This document shows, piece after piece, positions 62,373-64,000 of a DNA stretch of 64,000 nucleotides. Source of the DNA: Deltaproteobacteria bacterium (GTDB lineage: Bacteria; Desulfobacterota; Desulfobacteria; Desulfobacterales; C00003060); assembly GCA_003647275.1 (NCBI GenBank), contig QMMN01000006.1, forward strand, positions 19,537 to 83,536. The letters are read 5' to 3'. The position numbers were made by a program, and so were the translations under genes. The notes beneath the pieces were generated by a model, which was given only the letters and a program-made list of their open reading frames with translations, did not search any database and was not told the origin of the DNA. The stretch's first letter is position 1. Every line of letters begins with the position of its first letter.

Positions 62373-63425
62373 TCAGCCGGTCTGTTTGTTAAGAAACTTT
62401 TTCATATCAAATACCGTTTTTCTTTTGAGCATGTAGTAAGTGGCTCTTGCTAGTTTGTGAGCAAGGATGGTCATGGACTTGGCCTTACCGTGTTTCTTAG
62501 CGAGCTTGTCTCTGTATTTTCGTGCTTCGGGGTTTCTTCTAAGGATAAGGACAGCAGCTTCTGAGAAGGCCCATTTGAGATGGGCATTGCCTATTTTCTT
62601 ACCTGAAGAGCCGTATCTTTTTCCTGCAGACTCCCTGGCTGATTTGACCAGCCTGCAATAGGAGACAAAGTCCTGCACCCTTTGGAAGCGGTTGATATCG
62701 TGAATTTCATAAAGGATGGTCATGCCCAGTATTCTTCCTACGCCGGGAATGGACCGGATTCTGAACAGAGAATCAGCATCGTGTTGTTTTGCAGCAAGAG
62801 ACAACTCGTGTTCAAGCTTTGTAAGTAGCTCATCGTAATAGTCAAGCAGTTTAAGGTCGAGCTCTATGCTTTTTCGTACTGCTTCCTCGGGAAAGCGTTC
62901 GGCCACACCTTCACGGTTTGCTTTGTATGCGATCTTTTTGCCGATATCTGGCAGATTGTATTGATGGTTGGTGTTTTGGACGTGTGCGATAAGCTGAGCC
63001 CGTTGTCTTGTTAGGTACATTCGCCGTCTGAGGAGATCACGGGTGGCGCGCATTTTCTTGGAATATACATAAGCCATGGGGATCATGCCTCCTCGTAAGA
63101 GGACAGCGATTTTGTGTGCATCGATTCTATCGTTTTTTGCCTTGCCGCCATGGATGGCCTTCATGTACAGAGCATGGCCAAGAACAAAGACGATCTTTTC
63201 ACTTGCGCACAGATCTGAGAGCCAGTACCAGGTAAACATGCATTCCACGGCCACGACAAGCTCTTTACGGTACCTTTTAATGGTTTTCAAGAATACGTCG
63301 GGCTTTGCCTTAATGTTGCGGTGAAGTAGAATGGTCCCGCGCTGGTTGATGATGCATAGGTACATGGTCTTGGCGTGAAGGTCGATCCCGCAGTAATACC
63401 TGTGTTGTTTGGTGTAGAATCTCAT
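62373..63425 (-). CDS. IS110-family transposase
   Basis: 350 residues from the ATG at 63425, which follows AAGGAGG. An in-frame ATG at 63476 is upstream of that site. The RuvC-like DEDD domain is visible as GIDLHAKTMYLCIIN, VVAVECMFTWYW and KNDRIDAHKIA. The C-terminal transposase_20 domain has IRSIPGVGRILGMTILYEI, with the serine-containing region YGSSGKKIGNAHLKWAFSEAA. IS110 elements, especially the IS1111 group, insert at specific sites, including integron attC sites. The gene is intact. Element ends were not identified. Confidence 0.93.
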   Translation of the reverse strand: MRFYTKQHRYYCGIDLHAKTMYLCIINQRGTILLHRNIKAKPDVFLKTIKRYRKELVVAVECMFTWYWLSDLCASEKIVFVLGHALYMKAIHGGKAKNDRIDAHKIAVLLRGGMIPMAYVYSKKMRATRDLLRRRMYLTRQRAQLIAHVQNTNHQYNLPDIGKKIAYKANREGVAERFPEEAVRKSIELDLKLLDYYDELLTKLEHELSLAAKQHDADSLFRIRSIPGVGRILGMTILYEIHDINRFQRVQDFVSYCRLVKSARESAGKRYGSSGKKIGNAHLKWAFSEAAVLILRRNPEARKYRDKLAKKHGKAKSMTILAHKLARATYYMLKRKTVFDMKKFLNKQTG

Positions 63426-63429
63426 AGTT

Positions 63430-63496
63430 GGCCTCCTTGTATAGTGGATTTTGCTTCGCCAGAGTATATACCCCATTACGGCGCTGCAAGGAGGCC
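63430..63496 (-). promoter_or_regulatory. Inverted repeat able to hide the transposase ribosome binding site
   Basis: GGCCTCCTTG (63430-63439) and CAAGGAGGCC (63487-63496) are perfect 10-base inverted copies. On the minus-strand transcript the second partner is the AAGGAGG site just ahead of the transposase ATG. Transcripts starting upstream would fold and block translation, a known way for insertion sequences to limit expression from outside promoters (inference). Confidence 0.5.
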
Positions 63497-63582
63497 TTAA
63501 TAAGTATCATTTTAGTGCACCGGACGCTCGGAACCTCGTACCGGTGACCAAATCGATAGGCGGTGCTTTGCACCACCTATCG

Positions 63583-63682
63583 AGCTGCGAGATAATGAGC
63601 GTATATTCGGCGCGAAGCGCCGCCTATCCACTCAATGAAGCTGACACCGCTTCGCGCCCAAAGGGTGCAGCTTATCTCGCAG
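63583..63682. repeat. Palindromic segment with 29-bp repeat copy 2
   Basis: GCTGCGAGATAA near 63583 and TTATCTCGCAGC near 63672 are perfect inverted copies. Smaller palindromes lie at or between them (GGCGCGAAGCGCC, and GGTGCTTTGCACC just upstream). The right arm is part of the 29-bp sequence (63660-63688) also found at 60874-60902. The layout resembles the foldable single strand of an attC site but without a clean core pair. Confidence 0.55.
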
Positions 63683-63712
63683 CCCGTTAGAAGGCGAAAA
63701 GAGAGGCAGGAT

Positions 63713-63895
63713 ATGAAGAATATCCTATATATAGTTTGGAGTGACAATAACAGTGTGGGAATTCCTATAATCGATGAGCAACATAGAGGAATCATTTCTA
63801 CTATTAATTCTTTACACTTCTTTATTCAAGCTGGACATGGAGACGAAATACTAAAGCCCACGTTAATTATGCTAGAACAGTGCTGTCCAAAATAA
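63713..63895 (+). pseudogene. Truncated bacteriohemerythrin
   Basis: 60 residues from the ATG at 63713, preceded by GGCAGG. The N-terminal half of bacteriohemerythrin is recognisable (YIVWSDNNSVGIPIIDEQHR then GIISTINSLHFFI). The frame ends at LEQCCPK, about half the normal length of roughly 130 residues, so the C-terminal iron-ligand histidines are missing. The break is near TGCTGTCCAA, a sequence that recurs at 63984-63993, which may mark an insertion that continues past the window edge. Confidence 0.65.
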
Positions 63896-64000
63896 TCAGA
63901 AATTGACAAAGTGATAACAATAAAATCAGCCAGATAGAGTTGAGAATTGGGTTCTTTGAAATTCAGGTTGCCATTGTTAATTGATGCTGTCCAAGACCGC

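Overview
The window reads as a chromosomal segment of an anaerobic deltaproteobacterium (Desulfobacterota), most likely a complete-oxidising or autotrophic sulfate reducer or a close syntrophic relative. The grounds are a bacterial Wood-Ljungdahl (reductive acetyl-CoA) gene cluster of about 30 kb, heterodisulfide-reductase-type electron carriers, a selenocysteine formate dehydrogenase and several receiver/kinase proteins. No rRNA or tRNA gene was recognised, so the placement rests on gene content only.

Layout. 1-4.1 kb: a partial radical SAM protein (minus strand), a metallo-beta-lactamase-fold hydrolase, the MeaB GTPase and an XRE-cupin regulator. 4.2-12.8 kb: an acyl-CoA dehydrogenase, an RND efflux adaptor and pump, glycogen debranching enzyme GlgX and a crotonase-family protein lacking both usual glutamates. 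12.9-19.2 kb: endonuclease IV, an Smr-RsmG fusion, a kinase/sigma-54 activator pair, a membrane metallophosphoesterase and a small hypothetical gene, with several copies of a dispersed repeat, one of them split by a 235-bp MITE-like element.

20.2-45.6 kb is the C1 cluster: a receiver protein, fhs, an HdrA-type flavoprotein, folD, cooS, a GltD-ferredoxin-MvhD-like fusion, metV-metF, three signalling genes, a second metV-metF pair, acsD, acsB, an S23/IVP-type four-helix-bundle gene, acsC, acsE, a membrane Hdr-like cytochrome/Fe-S protein and HdrB. Together with the NuoE/NuoF/FdhA formate dehydrogenase at 47-52.2 kb these cover CO2 to formate, formate to methyl-THF, methyl transfer to the corrinoid protein, CO2/CO interconversion and acetyl-CoA assembly or cleavage. 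FdhA (49443-52247) contains an in-frame UGA followed by a SECIS-like hairpin, so it should be read as one selenoprotein. Between them, at 46 kb, is a fructose-bisphosphatase homologue whose metal-site residues are substituted. Many intergenic gaps here carry arrays of short (7-10 bp) near-repeats arranged as inverted pairs.

52.3-59.6 kb: pabB, then a tightly packed chaperone island: a 921-residue repeat-like protein of unknown function, a J-like protein with PPD in place of HPD, a GrpE-like factor, an Hsp70 and a small zinc-ribbon protein. This is my best candidate for an undescribed system. The zinc-ribbon gene runs into a truncated, integron-type tyrosine recombinase. 60-64 kb is accessory DNA consistent with a decayed integron: a BrnT/BrnA toxin-antitoxin pair, a DUF4405-like membrane protein, duplicated 29-bp repeats, an IS110-family transposase and a truncated bacteriohemerythrin at the right edge.
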